From Bacteroidota bacterium (GTDB lineage: Bacteria > Bacteroidota > Bacteroidia > B-17B0 > Aurantibacillaceae), in assembly GCA_963169355.1 (NCBI GenBank), contig CAUJCR010000031.1, positions 80,632 to 144,631 of the forward strand: a stretch of DNA of 64,000 nt, given 5' to 3'. Positions 1 through 9,813 of the stretch are shown piece by piece (positions within the stretch are counted from its first letter, which is position 1; every line of letters starts with the position of its first letter). Below the pieces are notes generated by a model, which was given only the letters and a program-made list of their open reading frames with translations, was not told the origin of the DNA and searched no databases. The translations under genes were made by a program, and so were the position numbers.

Positions 1-88
1 AAATACTTAGCTAAGTAAAACGAATGTTTTTGCATCCCTCCTAAAACATAAGGTGAAATTCCATCTGTTATTAGGGCAATGTGCATAC

Positions 89-1459
89 TTATTTATCGTA
101 AGGATATTTTATATAAGTTACTTTAAATTTAGGTCTAGCAGCAATGTTGCTAGATTGCGTACCAGCAAATACAACACGTTGATAACGATTATCTCTTCTG
201 GCAGCGTATGCTGGATTAGGAAGCGCATTTACTATATAAAAACCATAGTTTTTTATTTTTTTAGTTATAATTTTTTGCATCTGTCTGGCAATATTAAAAA
301 CATATTGTTTTTTAGTTCCATCATAACTTCCACCATATTTCACAAAGTCTGATGCTTCTAATTGGTCATAAACAAGCTCTTCAGAACCATCGTCTCCACA
401 AGCTAATAGTGCTAATGAGCTTGGATAACTATAATAAAAATTATATGGACTTGCAATTTCATCAATGTTTACGATTAACTCAGCTCTACTAATTGAAACG
501 TTTACAGAATCTGCAAAATGTTCCATAAATGGTAAATAAACCTTTACTCTTGTTCCGCCAAATGTGTTAAGATATACATTGTTTTTGCCACTTGCCGTAT
601 CATTTGCAACAACTTGCTGATATAAATTTAGAGTTGATCCTGCAATGTAATTATGTTTTACATGATTAAATCGTAAGGCATCTGGTCCTGAAAAAGAGAA
701 ATGATACATTTCGCCCTTTGTACTTAATGAATTGCCATTATGGTAATATAAATTTACCCCCGAGTTTACATCATCTAAATCAAACTGACGAATGGAACCA
801 CTGCCAGGTAATGACAAAGCTGTGTTCTCTGTGGTAATATAAAATCCCTTGTATGCTTCTTGAAAATAGGTGTTGTTGATGAGATTTGAAGTGTTTTGAA
901 GAATGTATTGAGCTAAAGTTTTACTTAAAGGTATTATTAAATAAACATATTCACCTCTTGCACGCACTGTTCCATATAAGGTATTTATAGGAGCGGTTGA
1001 TTTATTAATGGTATGATTTACTCTATACCCATTATCTGTTTTAAGTTTTTCGTTTAATGTATATACTTCAAACTTTAATTTAGTTGCTGTATCTCCAACA
1101 ACATTTCCAGTATATAACATAACTATTTCAGCTGAATCTATTATTGGATTGGTGCCAAAACTTAAATTAGATAAATTATTACTAATAGAAAAATTAGTAT
1201 AGATAGAAGCGTCTGTACGCCCAAAAATAGGATCTTGATTAGAACCTAAGAATTTATATTGGTCGTTAAAGGTTCTTACACTATCAGCACGTTGTGTGTG
1301 CATCCACAATGAAACAGAATCGGTAATGGTAATGCCTAATTTATCCGATTCGGGTTGCACATCTAACCCTAAAATATTGCTATCATCTTTCTTTTTACAA
1401 GATGAAAGAATAATTATACACGTAAGAAATATAAAATATTTAAGGTGAGGTTGTAACAT
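89..1459 (-). CDS. DUF4270 family lipoprotein
   Basis: The protein has a lipoprotein signal peptide ending in the lipobox LSSC (Cys21 when the start is taken at 1459), then KKKDD, which resembles the Lys-Asp surface-export signal of Bacteroidota lipoproteins. An in-frame ATG nine codons upstream (1486) exists, but the signal peptide fits the inner start better. The body (about 435 residues) is beta-rich and matches what I know of DUF4270, a family of unknown function typical of this phylum. It lies 64 bp downstream of the GT5-like gene on the same strand, an order I recall as common in Bacteroidota. The family call is by recognition; no biochemical role can be given. Confidence 0.8.
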   Translation of the reverse strand: MLQPHLKYFIFLTCIIILSSCKKKDDSNILGLDVQPESDKLGITITDSVSLWMHTQRADSVRTFNDQYKFLGSNQDPIFGRTDASIYTNFSISNNLSNLSFGTNPIIDSAEIVMLYTGNVVGDTATKLKFEVYTLNEKLKTDNGYRVNHTINKSTAPINTLYGTVRARGEYVYLIIPLSKTLAQYILQNTSNLINNTYFQEAYKGFYITTENTALSLPGSGSIRQFDLDDVNSGVNLYYHNGNSLSTKGEMYHFSFSGPDALRFNHVKHNYIAGSTLNLYQQVVANDTASGKNNVYLNTFGGTRVKVYLPFMEHFADSVNVSISRAELIVNIDEIASPYNFYYSYPSSLALLACGDDGSEELVYDQLEASDFVKYGGSYDGTKKQYVFNIARQMQKIITKKIKNYGFYIVNALPNPAYAARRDNRYQRVVFAGTQSSNIAARPKFKVTYIKYPYDK

Positions 1460-1523
1460 ATTAAAATAAAACGCATAATTAATCAAAATTATGCGTTTAA
1501 AATAGTTAAATCTATAAAATTTT

Positions 1524-2354
1524 TTAATCAGCCAATACGATACTATCTTCTAATACCATATCGTAAAATTCGTTACACGCATCACAATATTCTCCTTCGT
1601 GTTTAAATTCTAAAATAGGTTTACCTGATTTTTTAGCGTATTTTTCTAATTCAGGGTTTATTTTTTCGCTACCAAATGTGATGCCATCAGCATGATCAAT
1701 AGCTAACTTCATTAAGTTAATGTAATTAGCATCTTCAATATGTTTTAAATCTTTTCTATTAATTCCTTCTACAATGGCTTTATCTATTATTTTTTTATTT
1801 AATGATTTTGTAAACTCATCATCGTAAATAGTGAAAATAATTTTAGTTTCAGCAAATAAAGGATCTTCGCTAAAAGCCTTCTTCACATATAAAGGCGTTA
1901 AACCTGTAAACCAACCATGACAATGAATAACGTCTGGAGCCCATCCCAATTTTTTAACGGTTTCAATAACCCCACGATTAAAGAAAATAGAACGTTCATC
2001 ATTATCGTCAAAGGATTTACCAGTTACTTTATCGGATAACACAGATTTTCTTTGAAAATAATCATCATTGTCAATAAAATACACCTGCATACGAGCAGAA
2101 GGAATAGAAGCAACCTTAATGATTAAAGGATGATCGGAATTATTGATGACAATATTCATTCCTGACAAACGAATTACTTCGTGCAGTTGATGCCTTCTTT
2201 CGTTAATATTACCGTATTTTGGCATAAACGTTCTAATTTCCTTCCCTTTCTCTTGTATAGCTTGAGGAAGTCTTCTAGCAATTTTACCAATATGGGTTTC
2301 ATCTAAATAAGGAGTAATTTCCTGCGACACAAAAAGGACTCTTGCTTTTCTCAT
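1524..2354 (-). CDS. Short glycogen/starch synthase-like protein (GT5 N-terminal domain only)
   Basis: The 276-residue protein begins with a GT5-like strand (KARVLFVSQEITPY) and keeps further N-domain features such as DVIHCHGWFTGL near residue 143, the usual HxHDW-like region. Full glycogen synthases are about 480 residues with two Rossmann domains; this one lacks the C-terminal domain that holds most of the nucleotide-sugar site. The N-terminal KTGGL loop that binds ADP-glucose in true GlgA is also missing (ETHIG stands in its place). Bacteroidota genomes often carry such a short form beside panC, as here. It is divergent from panC with its own promoter. Glycogen synthesis should not be assumed; the name follows family annotation only. 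Confidence 0.75.
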   Translation of the reverse strand: MRKARVLFVSQEITPYLDETHIGKIARRLPQAIQEKGKEIRTFMPKYGNINERRHQLHEVIRLSGMNIVINNSDHPLIIKVASIPSARMQVYFIDNDDYFQRKSVLSDKVTGKSFDDNDERSIFFNRGVIETVKKLGWAPDVIHCHGWFTGLTPLYVKKAFSEDPLFAETKIIFTIYDDEFTKSLNKKIIDKAIVEGINRKDLKHIEDANYINLMKLAIDHADGITFGSEKINPELEKYAKKSGKPILEFKHEGEYCDACNEFYDMVLEDSIVLAD

Positions 2355-2382
2355 AATTTAGGTTTAAGTTTTTTAGGAAATA

Positions 2383-2413
2383 CAAAAGTAATAAAAAAAA
2401 ATCCATATTTCAA
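2383..2413 (-). promoter_or_regulatory. Bacteroidota-type promoter for the GT5-like gene
   Basis: Reading the minus strand there is TTG (2413-2411), a 20-nt spacer, then TACTTTTG (2390-2383), a full match to the TAnnTTTG -7 box of the Bacteroidota housekeeping sigma factor. It sits 28 bp before the start codon. The match is by eye; no transcription start data. Confidence 0.6.
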
Positions 2414-2460
2414 AGTATTATTTAGCTTTACACCCAGTTTTTGAACTTTAGACATAAAAA

Positions 2461-3297
2461 ATGCAGATATTTTGTACAATAAAGGAAGTAAAATCGTTTG
2501 TTGATGAAAAAAAACAATTAGGGAATGTGATTGGATTTGTTCCAACAATGGGTGCATTACACCAAGGACATATTTCATTAATTGAAACATCGAGAAAGCA
2601 AACCGATATTACGATATGTTCCATCTTTGTAAATCCTACTCAGTTTAATAATGCAGATGATTTAAAACATTATCCACGTACACCTGATAATGATATACAG
2701 ATGCTACAAGATGCTAAGTGCGATATTTTGTACATGCCCGACGTAAATGATATTTATCCAAATAATGAGACCCAACAGTTTGATTTTGGTAAAATTGGTA
2801 ATGTTTTAGAGGGTGAACATCGTCCAGGTCATTTTAATGGAGTAGGTCAAGTGGTAAGTATATTGCTAAAAGGTATTCAACCACATAAAGCATTTTTTGG
2901 TAGTAAGGATTATCAACAAGTGATGATTGTAAAAGAATTAGTAAAGCAACAAAATTTGTCGGTTGATATAATTTCTTGTCCTATATTAAGAGAACCCGAT
3001 GGCTTAGCAATGAGCTCAAGGAATAAGCGCTTAACTGTTGAAGAACGAAAAGTAGCCTCGCTTATACCTATTATAATGAAAAAGGCTGCAGACTTGGCTC
3101 GAGAAAAAGGAGTAACGTATGCTAAATTATATGTAGATGAACAAATACATCAGCAACCGTTAATGAAATTAGATTATTATGAAATTTGTGACGCTGAAAG
3201 TTTAGATTTATTGCAAGATATATACAACAAGCGAGCTATTTCATTGATTGCTGTATTTGTTGGTGCCATTAGATTAATTGATAATTTAGAGATTTAG
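2461..3297 (+). CDS. panC: Pantothenate synthetase
   Basis: PanC condenses pantoate and beta-alanine with ATP to pantothenate, the last step of vitamin B5 synthesis, in the cytosol. At 278 residues it has the usual length. Visible motifs are PTMGALHQGH (residues 28-37, the HIGH-like ATP site), FVNPTQF (56-62), GSKDYQQ (147-153) and the KMSKS-like MSSRN (184-188). It is transcribed away from the GT5-like gene with about 106 bp between start codons. No panB or panD is in this window. The start gives the MQIFCTIKEV N-terminus expected for the family. Confidence 0.95.
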   Translation: MQIFCTIKEVKSFVDEKKQLGNVIGFVPTMGALHQGHISLIETSRKQTDITICSIFVNPTQFNNADDLKHYPRTPDNDIQMLQDAKCDILYMPDVNDIYPNNETQQFDFGKIGNVLEGEHRPGHFNGVGQVVSILLKGIQPHKAFFGSKDYQQVMIVKELVKQQNLSVDIISCPILREPDGLAMSSRNKRLTVEERKVASLIPIIMKKAADLAREKGVTYAKLYVDEQIHQQPLMKLDYYEICDAESLDLLQDIYNKRAISLIAVFVGAIRLIDNLEI

Positions 3298-3368
3298 TTT
3301 TAACACCTTAACAATATTTAGCAAAAGAAAAATAAATACCTTAATCTGATTTACATAGTTTTGCAGTT

Positions 3369-3764
3369 ATGTTTCTTAAACATTTAAAACATATATTATT
3401 TACGAGCATTTTCTTACTTGGGATTGTTGGCGTAAATACATCTTTTGCTCGTACATCTCAAGAAACATCCTTAATATATAAAAAATTAGTTTCACAAAAT
3501 ACGGTAGTCTTAGCTGGCGAACATCAGTTAGATGATGTGTTATATGTTTTACCTGCTCAAACTGAGTCGGCAATTTTTACTCAATTAAGATTAATTGATG
3601 AGTTTCAAATATCAGATAAGTTATTACCAGAATTACACGCATTAAAAACTCTTTTCACTTCCATTAGCAACGTATCGAATGTTAGTCAAAGGGGTCAACA
3701 GCAACCTACTATTTCTTATTTATCTTCTGATAAGTATTTGTACATCCGTACTTTTAGAATCTGA
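3369..3764 (+). CDS. Small exported protein of unknown function
   Basis: This 131-residue protein starts with a clear signal peptide (positively charged start, hydrophobic stretch at about 9-22, then a likely cleavage after TSFA). The mature part has no motif I recognise. Its coding character is ordinary for the window and there is a possible -7 box, TAGTTTTG, just before the start codon (3357-3364), without a good -33 partner. It stands alone between panC and the RND operon, 145 bp before the latter. Periplasmic or envelope location is inferred from the signal only. Confidence 0.6.
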   Translation: MFLKHLKHILFTSIFLLGIVGVNTSFARTSQETSLIYKKLVSQNTVVLAGEHQLDDVLYVLPAQTESAIFTQLRLIDEFQISDKLLPELHALKTLFTSISNVSNVSQRGQQQPTISYLSSDKYLYIRTFRI

Positions 3765-3909
3765 TTTCTGATTTTTATTCTTTCGTTTTAGCAATCTTTC
3801 ATTTAAGAGGCAAGATAAACTTTTCGTTTATGTCTATGCTATTTCTTGTTGCTAATAAATTCTAATAATAAAAATCAAAAAAAAGTTCGTAAAACACATT
3901 TTAAAAATT

Positions 3910-4992
3910 ATGAAAAAAGTACTCTTATTTGGTACACTGTGCGCTAATATCTTTTTAGTTGCATGTCATTCAGAACATGAAGAAAAAGAAAGTGATATAA
4001 AATTTTTGGTTACTACACCTTTAATTAAAGATACAAGTATTACCACACAGTATGTTTGCCAAATACATGCTATACAGCATATTGAATTAAGAGCCTTAGA
4101 AAAAGGCTATTTACAAAACATTTATGTAGATGAGGGTAAAATGATAAATAAAGGGCAAAAAATGTTTCAAATTATGCCCTTAATTTATAATGCTGAATTA
4201 CAAAAAGCAACTGCAGAAACAAATTTTGCAGAAATAGAATATCAAAATACTAAAAGCTTAGCCGATAGTAATATTGTTTCTAAAAACGAGTTGGCCTTAG
4301 CAAAGGCTAAGCTTGAGAAAGCTAAAGCTGAACAAGCATTGGCACAAACTCATCTACAGTTCACAGAAATAAAAGCACCATTTACTGGAATTATGGATCG
4401 CTTTCAAGTAAGACTAGGTAGCTTAGTTGATGAGGGAGATTTACTAACTACATTATCTGATAATAGTAAGATGTGGGTTTATTTTAATGTTCCTGAAGCC
4501 GAATACCTAAACTATAAAACAAATATTTCATCAAATAACTTAATGAAGGTAAAGTTATTGATGGCAAATAATAAGATGTTCGATCAGCAAGGTATTGTTG
4601 AAACCATAGAATCTGATTTTAATAACGAAACGGGTAATATTGCTTTTAGGGCAACATTCCCAAATCCTACAGGATTATTAAGGCATGGTGAAACAGGAAA
4701 TATAGTTGTAACCTCTCCTATGAAGCAAGCACTTATTATTCCTCAAAAAGCCACATTTGAAGTGTTGGATAAAAAATTTGTATATGTTATTGATAAAAAT
4801 AATCAAATAAAATCAAGAGAAATTACAGTAACTGCTGAGTTGCCTCATATTTTTATTGTTGGTAGTGGCTTAGCGCCAACGGATAAAATTTTATTAGAAG
4901 GCTTACGTCAAGTACATGAAAACGAGAAAATTGAATTTAGTTTAATGAAACCTGATTCCGTGGTTTCTAATTTGAATTTATATGCTGAATAA
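3910..4992 (+). CDS. RND efflux periplasmic adaptor lipoprotein (AcrA/MexA type)
   Basis: The membrane fusion subunit of a tripartite efflux pump, tethering the inner-membrane transporter to the outer-membrane channel. A lipobox (LVAC, Cys19) follows a short signal peptide. The lipoyl/barrel-sandwich half-motifs appear at about residues 58-90 (LRALEKGYLQNIYVDEGK) and again near 158-185 (APFTGIMDRFQVRLGS), flanking an alpha-helical hairpin rich in Ala, Glu and Lys (about 92-135). It is first in a three-gene operon, 24 bp before the transporter gene. Substrate cannot be read from the sequence. Confidence 0.92.
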   Translation: MKKVLLFGTLCANIFLVACHSEHEEKESDIKFLVTTPLIKDTSITTQYVCQIHAIQHIELRALEKGYLQNIYVDEGKMINKGQKMFQIMPLIYNAELQKATAETNFAEIEYQNTKSLADSNIVSKNELALAKAKLEKAKAEQALAQTHLQFTEIKAPFTGIMDRFQVRLGSLVDEGDLLTTLSDNSKMWVYFNVPEAEYLNYKTNISSNNLMKVKLLMANNKMFDQQGIVETIESDFNNETGNIAFRATFPNPTGLLRHGETGNIVVTSPMKQALIIPQKATFEVLDKKFVYVIDKNNQIKSREITVTAELPHIFIVGSGLAPTDKILLEGLRQVHENEKIEFSLMKPDSVVSNLNLYAE

Positions 4993-5016
4993 ATTAATCT
5001 TAAAAAATTAGAAATC

Positions 5017-8000
5017 ATGTTTACGAAATTTATTCAAAGGCCAGTTCTTGCCATTGTTATTTCCATCATTATCATATTTGTTGGAATATTAGCCATAAAA
5101 AAATTACCTATTTCACAATTTCCAGATATTGCACCTACAACAGTAAATATCTTTATTGCATATCCTGGTTCAAGTGCAGATGTATTGGTGAAATCAACAT
5201 TAATTACTTTAGAACAAGCAATTAATGGAGTGCAAGACATGCGTTATATTGCTACTGATGCTACAAGTGCAGGTGAAGCTACTTTACGTATTATATTTGA
5301 ACCTGGTACCGATCCAAATGATGCGGTTATTCGTGTGAAAACCAGAGTAGATCAGGTAATGCCATTATTACCTGAACTTGTTCAACGCGAAGGTGTTATT
5401 ATTACGCCTATTCAGCCAAGTATGTTGATGTATGTGAATCTTTATTCAAAGAATAAAAGCATGGATGAAAAGTTTTTATTCAATTATGCTACTGTTGAAA
5501 TGATTCCTGAAATTCAACGAATAAAGGGTGTAGCAAGAGCACAAATTTTAGGCAGCCGTCGTTATGCTATGCGTGTGTGGTTAAACCCAGAAAGAATGAG
5601 AGCATATAACGTGTCGGTAGAGGAAGTAATGGATGCACTTGCTGAACAAAGTATCATTGGCAGACCAGGGCGAATAGGACAAAGTTCTGGTATTGCAGCG
5701 CAATCATTAGAGTATGTTTTAACTTATAAAGGTCGTTATAATAAACCTGAAGAGTATGAGGGCGTTATTATTCGGGCTAATGCCAATGGAGAGAGTATTC
5801 GACTAAAAGATATTGCAACAGTAGAATTAGGAAGTGAATTTTTTGATATTTATTCCAACTTAGATGGACATCCTTCGGCTGCTATTGTATTAAAACAAAA
5901 CTATGGAAGTAACGCCAGTGATGTTATAGAAAGTGTAAAATCTACTTTGGAGGAAATGAAAAAATCTTTTCCTCCAGGCATGGATTATAAAATTAGCTAT
6001 GATGTATCTCAATTTTTGGATGCTTCCATCGAACAGGTTATTGAAACATTGCGCGATGCTTTTATATTAGTAGCCTTAGTTGTATTTGTGTTTTTAGGTG
6101 ATTTTCGTTCTACATTAATTCCAATTTTAGCAGTTCCGGTTTCGCTTATAGGTGCTTTTTTTGTTATTCAATTTTTTGGAATTTCTATAAACTTAGTAAC
6201 TCTATTTGCATTAGTACTTGCTATTGGTATTGTTGTAGATGATGCAATTGTGGTGGTAGAGGCAGTACATGCTAAAATGGAAGAGAACCCAAAACTGTCA
6301 CCCTATAGTGCAGTGAAAATAGTACTTGGAGAAATTAGTGGGGCAATTATAGCAATTACCTTAGTAATGGTTTCGGTATTTGTTCCCATATCCTTTATGA
6401 GCGGACCTGTGGGTACTTTTTATCGACAGTTTTCTATCACTATGGCAAGTGCTATTGTAATTTCAGCATTAATTGCGTTAACGCTCACGCCTGTATTATG
6501 CGCTATGCTGTTAAAGAATCATCATGGACATGAAAAAAAGAAAAACATATTAAATAGAGCAATTAATGTGTTTAATAGAAAATTTGATAGCTTAACAGGT
6601 AAGTATGTTTGGTTATTAAAGTTAATTGTAAATAGAAGACTAGTTACTTTTGGTGTTTTAATTTTATTTTGTATTGGTGTATTTTATGGTAGTAAAGTAG
6701 TACCATCTGGTTTTATTCCTAATGAAGATCAAGGAACCATTTATGCCATTATTCAAACACCTCCAGGCTCTACACTCGAAAAAACAAATCAGGTTTCTCA
6801 ACATCTTCAAAAAATTTGCGAAGATGTTGAAGGAGTGGAGTCGGTATCTTCATTAGCAGGTTATGAAATTATGACGGAGGGTAGAGGGTCAAACGCAGGA
6901 ACTTGTTTAATTAATTTAAAACCTTGGTCTGAACGTCATCAAACTGTAAAAGAAATTATGGAAGAATTAGAAGTTAAAACAAAAGGACTTGGAGCTATTG
7001 TTGAGTTCTTTGAACCACCTGCTATTCCAGGCTTCGGTACTTCAGGTGGATTCTCTATGCGCTTACTAAATAAAACAACGAATACGGATTATCACGATTT
7101 TGATAAAGTAAATAAAGAATTTATGGAGAATTTAGGTAAACGAAAAGAACTGACAGGCTTATTTACTTTTTTCGCTGCTAATTATCCTCAGTATGAATTA
7201 GAAATTGATAATAATCTTGCGAAACAAAAAGGAGTAAATATTGGTAAGGCAATGGAGAATTTGAATATTATGATTGGAAGTACTTACGAGCAAGGATTTA
7301 TTAAATTTAACCGATTCTTTAAAGTGTATGTTCAATCTGATCCAAAGTTTAGAAGATTGCCATCAGATATTCTTAATTTGTTTGTGAAGAATGAAGAAGG
7401 GGAAATGGTGCCTTATTCTTCTTTTATGAAACTTAAAAAGGGGCAAGGTCCCAATGAAATTACTCGATTTAATTTATATAATTCGGCAGCCATACAAGGT
7501 CTTCCAGCAAAGGGATATACAACGGCAGAGGCTATACAAGCTATTCGAGCGGTGGCAGCTAAAACCTTACCTAATGGTTATGATATTGCATTTGAAGGAT
7601 TATCTTACGATGAATCTATTCGAGGTAACGAATCAATTTATGTATTTCTTGTGGTTTTATTATTTGTGTATTTTGTTTTGGCAGCGCAATATGAAAGCTT
7701 TATTATACCGTTATCAGTTATCCTATCTTTACCTGTAGGTATCTTTGGCTCCTTTTTATTGCTGAAAGTGATGGGCTTAGAAAATAATATCTATGCCCAA
7801 GTTGGTTTAATTATGCTGGTAGGGTTGTTAGGTAAAAATGCCGTATTAATTGTAGAGTTTGCATTACAAAAGCAACAGCAAGGGGCTACAATACTCGAAG
7901 CAGCCATAGAAGGAGCCAAAGTGCGTTTTCGCCCTATCTTAATGACTTCATTTGCATTTATAGCTGGGTTAATTCCTTTAATGTTAGCTCATGGGGCAGG

Positions 8001-8217
8001 TGCCATTGGTAATAGAACTATTGGAACTTCAGCATTAGGCGGTATGTTGTTTGGTACCTTGTTCGGTGTGATTATTATACCTGGCCTATATTTCATTTTT
8101 GCTAAACTAGCTGAGGGTAGAAAACTCATTAAAAACGAAGACGATTCGTCGTTAACAGAAGACTTAGTACATCAAATAGATAATTTCCCACATCCAGATG
8201 AAAATGAATATAAATAA
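5017..8217 (+). CDS. RND efflux transporter, HAE-1 family (AcrB type)
   Basis: This 1066-residue inner-membrane transporter drives drug/proton antiport and has the standard HAE-1 length. The N-terminus FIQRPVLAIVISI is typical. The proton-relay residues are in place: Asp408-Asp409 in IGIVVDDAIVVVE (TM4) and Lys940 in LVGLLGKNAVLIVEF (TM10), nearly the same numbers as in E. coli AcrB. Two large periplasmic loops follow TM1 and TM7. Its 3' end overlaps the TolC-like gene by 20 bp, which points to co-translation. The likely role is export of hydrophobic toxic compounds, but specificity is unknown. Confidence 0.96.
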   Translation: MFTKFIQRPVLAIVISIIIIFVGILAIKKLPISQFPDIAPTTVNIFIAYPGSSADVLVKSTLITLEQAINGVQDMRYIATDATSAGEATLRIIFEPGTDPNDAVIRVKTRVDQVMPLLPELVQREGVIITPIQPSMLMYVNLYSKNKSMDEKFLFNYATVEMIPEIQRIKGVARAQILGSRRYAMRVWLNPERMRAYNVSVEEVMDALAEQSIIGRPGRIGQSSGIAAQSLEYVLTYKGRYNKPEEYEGVIIRANANGESIRLKDIATVELGSEFFDIYSNLDGHPSAAIVLKQNYGSNASDVIESVKSTLEEMKKSFPPGMDYKISYDVSQFLDASIEQVIETLRDAFILVALVVFVFLGDFRSTLIPILAVPVSLIGAFFVIQFFGISINLVTLFALVLAIGIVVDDAIVVVEAVHAKMEENPKLSPYSAVKIVLGEISGAIIAITLVMVSVFVPISFMSGPVGTFYRQFSITMASAIVISALIALTLTPVLCAMLLKNHHGHEKKKNILNRAINVFNRKFDSLTGKYVWLLKLIVNRRLVTFGVLILFCIGVFYGSKVVPSGFIPNEDQGTIYAIIQTPPGSTLEKTNQVSQHLQKICEDVEGVESVSSLAGYEIMTEGRGSNAGTCLINLKPWSERHQTVKEIMEELEVKTKGLGAIVEFFEPPAIPGFGTSGGFSMRLLNKTTNTDYHDFDKVNKEFMENLGKRKELTGLFTFFAANYPQYELEIDNNLAKQKGVNIGKAMENLNIMIGSTYEQGFIKFNRFFKVYVQSDPKFRRLPSDILNLFVKNEEGEMVPYSSFMKLKKGQGPNEITRFNLYNSAAIQGLPAKGYTTAEAIQAIRAVAAKTLPNGYDIAFEGLSYDESIRGNESIYVFLVVLLFVYFVLAAQYESFIIPLSVILSLPVGIFGSFLLLKVMGLENNIYAQVGLIMLVGLLGKNAVLIVEFALQKQQQGATILEAAIEGAKVRFRPILMTSFAFIAGLIPLMLAHGAGAIGNRTIGTSALGGMLFGTLFGVIIIPGLYFIFAKLAEGRKLIKNEDDSSLTEDLVHQIDNFPHPDENEYK

Positions 8218-9643
8218 AATAACATATACCATAATTTGTGTCTTAGTAGCCATAATTATGAATTCTTGTGTAAACAATTCTAAAATTGTTACAAGAAAAG
8301 AAAATAGATATACTCCTAATCAATTTACTGCAACTGCTGATTCTACAGATAATTCAGCAAAGATAAAGTGGAAGGAGTTTTTTACGGATCCTGTTTTAGT
8401 GGCGTTAATTGATACGGCACTTAAAAATAATCAAGAACTTAATATCGTAACACAAGAAATTGAAATAGCTCGAAATGAAGCAAGAGCAAAGAAAGGAGAG
8501 TATTTGCCGTATTTGTATTTGCAAGGAGCAGGCGGCGCTGAAAAAACACCTCGTTATACAAGGAATGGGGTTGTAGAAGATAATTTAGAAGTAGAGCCAG
8601 GGGAACATTTTCCAGAGCCTTTAACCGATATGTTACTTTCAGCAAATGTTTCATGGGAAGTTGATATTTGGAAAAAACTGAGAAACGCTAAAAAAGCAGC
8701 AGTAGCTCGATATATTGCAACGGCAGAAGGAAAGAATTTTTTGGTAACACATTTAGTTGCCGAAATTGCTAGCACTTATTATGAGTTACAGGCCTTAGAC
8801 AATCAGTTGCTAATTTTAAAACAAAATATTGCGATTCAAAGTGATGCGTTAGATATTGTTAAACTTGAAAAAGCATCAGCTCAGGTTACAGAATTGGCAG
8901 TAAAACGTTTTGAGGCAGAAGTTTATCACACAAAGAGTTTGCAGTTTGATATTCAACAACAAATTATTGAAACTGAAAATAAACTTAATTTTCTAGTAGG
9001 CCGTTACCCAACTTCTATTGTTAGAAATTCAGAAAGTTTTATGACGATTATTCCTAAACCTATTCAAGCAGGTATCCCATCTCAATTATTACAAAACAGA
9101 CCAGATATAAAACAAGCTGAATATCAATTAACGGCTGCCAAGTTAGATGTAAAATCGGCAAAGGCTAGTTTTTATCCAGCATTAAATATAAGAGCAGGCG
9201 TTGGGTATCAAGCTTTTAATCCACAATACTTTATTAAAACTCCACAATCTTTATTATACACTGTTGCGGGAGATTTAATAGCGCCATTATTAAATAGAAA
9301 TGCCCTAAAGGCTCAATATTATAGTGCGAGTGCAAAACAAGTGCAAGCCATGTTTAATTATGAGCAAACTATATTAAATGCCTATATAGAAGTTTTAAAT
9401 CAGGTAAATAAAATGGATAATATTGCTAAGAGTTATGAGTTAAGAGAGAAACGTGTACTTTCATTAACACAATCTATTCCCATTTCAAATAATTTATTTA
9501 AGTCTGCACGAGCAGATTATATGGAAGTATTAATGACACAACGTGATGCCTTAGACTCTAGAATGGAATTAGTGGAAACAAAAAAAGAACAAATGAATGC
9601 CCTCATAAATGTGTATAGAGCATTAGGAGGGGGCTGGAGATAA
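8198..9643 (+). CDS. RND efflux outer membrane factor (TolC/OprM family lipoprotein)
   Basis: The outer-membrane channel of the pump. A signal peptide with lipobox MNSC (Cys24) is followed by two repeated coiled-coil/OEP halves, visible as long Ala, Glu and Lys-rich helices at about 200-270 and 410-470. LLQNRPDIKQAEYQL (about 299-313) is the hallmark segment of the NodT/OprM branch. The start at 8198 lies inside the end of the transporter gene; a second ATG two codons on (8204) is equally possible. It closes the three-gene operon and is followed by a hairpin (9669-9748) that may end transcription. Confidence 0.94.
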   Translation: MKMNINKITYTIICVLVAIIMNSCVNNSKIVTRKENRYTPNQFTATADSTDNSAKIKWKEFFTDPVLVALIDTALKNNQELNIVTQEIEIARNEARAKKGEYLPYLYLQGAGGAEKTPRYTRNGVVEDNLEVEPGEHFPEPLTDMLLSANVSWEVDIWKKLRNAKKAAVARYIATAEGKNFLVTHLVAEIASTYYELQALDNQLLILKQNIAIQSDALDIVKLEKASAQVTELAVKRFEAEVYHTKSLQFDIQQQIIETENKLNFLVGRYPTSIVRNSESFMTIIPKPIQAGIPSQLLQNRPDIKQAEYQLTAAKLDVKSAKASFYPALNIRAGVGYQAFNPQYFIKTPQSLLYTVAGDLIAPLLNRNALKAQYYSASAKQVQAMFNYEQTILNAYIEVLNQVNKMDNIAKSYELREKRVLSLTQSIPISNNLFKSARADYMEVLMTQRDALDSRMELVETKKEQMNALINVYRALGGGWR

Positions 9644-9668
9644 TGTTAGCTAATGACTAGCATAGAAA

Positions 9669-9748
9669 CTTGCTAAACCTTGGTTGAGTACTTAATATTT
9701 TTATTTCATAGTTTTTATATTAGGCTATTCGACTAAGGTTATAGCAAG
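9669..9748. repeat. Long imperfect inverted repeat after the efflux operon
   Basis: The left arm (9669-9698, beginning CTTGCTAAACCTTGGTTGAG) and right arm (9717-9748, ending AAGGTTATAGCAAG) pair over about 30 bp with a handful of mismatches and an 18-nt AT-rich loop. It could act as a terminator for the RND operon, but it has no T-tract and a 20-bp piece resembling it recurs at 37183-37202, so a small mobile or degenerate repeat element is also possible. Confidence 0.5.
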
Positions 9749-9813
9749 ACAATTATTAATTTATTTTGAAAAAATAATGTAATTTTACAGCCATTATTTA
9801 ATTAGATTGATTT

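Noticed and set aside
4..17. 14-bp palindrome TACTTAGCTAAGTA at the left edge
   Set aside because: Short, AT-rich and at the window edge, with no T-tail or gene context to judge it.
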